From Serilophus lunatus (Eukaryota; Chordata; Aves; Passeriformes; Eurylaimidae), in the NCBI GenBank assembly GCA_013399895.1, contig VXBA01002855.1, positions 310,001 through 374,000 of the forward strand: a DNA stretch of 64,000 nt. Direction: 5' to 3'. Within the stretch, counting starts at the first letter, position 1. Each line of letters opens with the position of its first letter. Below, in pieces: positions 62,763-64,000 of this stretch. The notes beneath the pieces are model-generated. The model was not told the origin of the DNA and did not search any database. It was given only the letters and a program-made list of their open reading frames with translations. Both the position numbers and the translations under genes were made by a program.

Positions 62763-62809
62763 CTTGCTCATAGTTATAGTTCTTGTCTATGAGCAAGAAC
62801 TGCTCATAG
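62763..62809. repeat. Nested inverted repeats
   Basis: CTTGCTCATAG (62763-62773) pairs with CTATGAGCAAG (62787-62797). That right arm also pairs, as CTATGAGCA, with TGCTCATAG (62801-62809). AGTTCTTG (62778-62785) pairs with CAAGAACT (62794-62801). Three overlapping alternatives share the same central arm. Confidence 0.93.
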
Positions 62810-64000
62810 TCTCAGTTACTTGAGAGAAAAGATAGAGAAAAATAATTAGAAGGGTCATAGTTTTTAATTATGCAGACTAATTAATGGAGATATAAGAATT
62901 GCTTAGGCATTTCAAAGTTCCATATTCAATAGCAACCAGATGCTGAAAGAACTGTTTGTCTAATATTGGTGAGAACAATATAGACATATAGCTCACCTGC
63001 TCCTGCAAGGTCTGGAATCCCACTGCTTTAAGTTTCTCTTATACTGGGAAATTTACAGTTATGTACTTGGCTTGCAAAGAAAATTGGCATTGGTGCTAAA
63101 TCACAGCAAAAAAAATTATATGCAACTTTCAGTTTTCAGAAGACTTTATAGGGCTAGACTCAAGGTTGTTAGTAGCTTTGCTTGTAGGTGAACAACTTAG
63201 GGAATCATTAAGATTTAACTCACACAACATGTCAGAAGACAAATGCTTCCCAAAAGGTTCAAGGAAAGGGAAGAGGACTGAAGTGGGATATCAAATTTCA
63301 CTGATCAAGGGAGCAGGTTTGACTTCACAGAATCAAGCCTGAAAGGATACTGACTTGAGCAGGCACTGCTCAGTTTGAGGCCAGTCTGGACTTACCTGTG
63401 ACATACAGTTACATTTGGCACTATTATATAAGTAACTATACTTCTCAGGAGAGAAAACAGGTACAGAGAAGCCTTCAGTACATACATTATAGCCACTGTA
63501 TGAAAAGGAGCCAGTCAGATTTCAGTGCTGTTGTGAGCCTGTCTCTCATGAAAAAAGGGTCATTTTATTAAGCGACCTGGCAACTACAATCCTACATTTC
63601 CAGCAACCCATACCAGTTAATCTCATCCAGAACATTTGCCCAGGTTTATTTCACTCTCATAGAGATTTCCAGTATTCTCTCTTCTTTCACAGCTTCACAG
63701 ATATTTGTGTATATCTAACAAATGAATGAGCACGTCAGAAGTAAAAATGACAGAAATCTTGACATTTGTGAATTTCTCTGCAATGCCTTTCAACTGACAG
63801 TCAGGCATGTACAGTTTTCTTAGTTGCTTACCCTGACATCACATCAGTGTGCTGATGGCAGAAATGGTAAGATATATGCAAGATGACTAAACTCTTTCCC
63901 ATCTGACTGGTATCTCTCCTCAGCACCATATGCTAACTCTCACAGCAGAGCAGAAGACCCTGCCTTGAGGGTCCCCATCCCAGTGGCTTGCTGTCCCAAC

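Larger units (their letters stand above)
46391..64000 (-). other. ZNF385B: ZNF385B upstream intron (partial)
   Basis: Sequence upstream of exon A in the gene's orientation. Exon A begins with a split codon, so at least one 5' coding exon must exist for the long isoform, but I could not identify it here. No CpG-rich promoter-like island is visible. Contents are AT-rich sequence, a G-rich tract at 47.6 kb, two short CR1 tails (55.0 and 62.4 kb), a TG/T-rich tract at 59.55 kb, and nested inverted repeats at 62.78 kb. Confidence 0.7.

Noticed and set aside
46391..64000. 5' coding exon of ZNF385B (first zinc finger, CEVCNIQLNS-type segment)
   Set aside because: I looked for the finger motif on the minus strand and did not find it. 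It is probably outside the window, although a short exon could have been missed by eye.
1..64000. CRISPR array, phage, operon or bacterial mobile system
   Set aside because: There are no regularly spaced repeats and no long intergenic-free gene series. Split exons with GT/AG introns and CR1 elements show this is vertebrate nuclear DNA.

Overview
This is AT-rich vertebrate nuclear DNA, and nearly all of it is intron. The repeat content points to a bird: many CR1 LINE fragments, most showing the CR1 3' terminal signature, avian-type LTR fragments, and a SINE that joins a tRNA-Ile-like head to a CR1 tail. The SINE resembles TguSINE1-type elements of passerines, so a passerine is the best guess. 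That guess rests on remembered consensus sequences, not on a database search.

The only gene I can support is ZNF385B (zinc finger protein 385B) on the minus strand. Three consecutive coding exons are present in transcriptional order: exon A (46260-46390), exon B (27960-28070) and exon C (18169-18331). All have AG/GT splice borders and the reading phases join cleanly (A ends in phase 0, B is 37 whole codons, C ends one base into a codon). Together they encode a linker with the LMMQPSLDIKPF signature, an internal MDPVQ segment, one U1-like (matrin-type) C2H2 zinc finger that is split by the B/C intron, and the start of a Ser/Thr-rich linker. The exons upstream of A and those encoding the later zinc fingers were not found and probably lie outside the window.

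Layout: 1-18168 is the intron downstream of exon C, with a candidate solo LTR near 1.6-1.9 kb and ERVL-like LTR 3' ends near 9.8 kb and perhaps 14.2 kb. 18332-27959 is the intron between exons C and B, with the tRNA-Ile/CR1 SINE at 21.75 kb and CR1 pieces at 24.1 and 25.5 kb. 28071-46259 is the intron between exons B and A. It carries a cluster of retroelements: a non-CR1 (RTE-like) reverse transcriptase C-terminus at 28.5 kb ending beside a short telomere-like tract, and CR1 pieces at 29.4, 31.6, 33.7-34.9 and 34.9-35.2 kb. 46391-64000 is the upstream intron, with a G-quadruplex-type tract at 47.6 kb and two short CR1 tails.

Most retroelements lie on the plus strand, antisense to ZNF385B. 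Several short inverted repeats with perfect arms (8-13 bp) and tiny loops are scattered through the introns and look like products of replication template switching. I found no CRISPR array, operon, complete RNA gene or other new multi-gene system.
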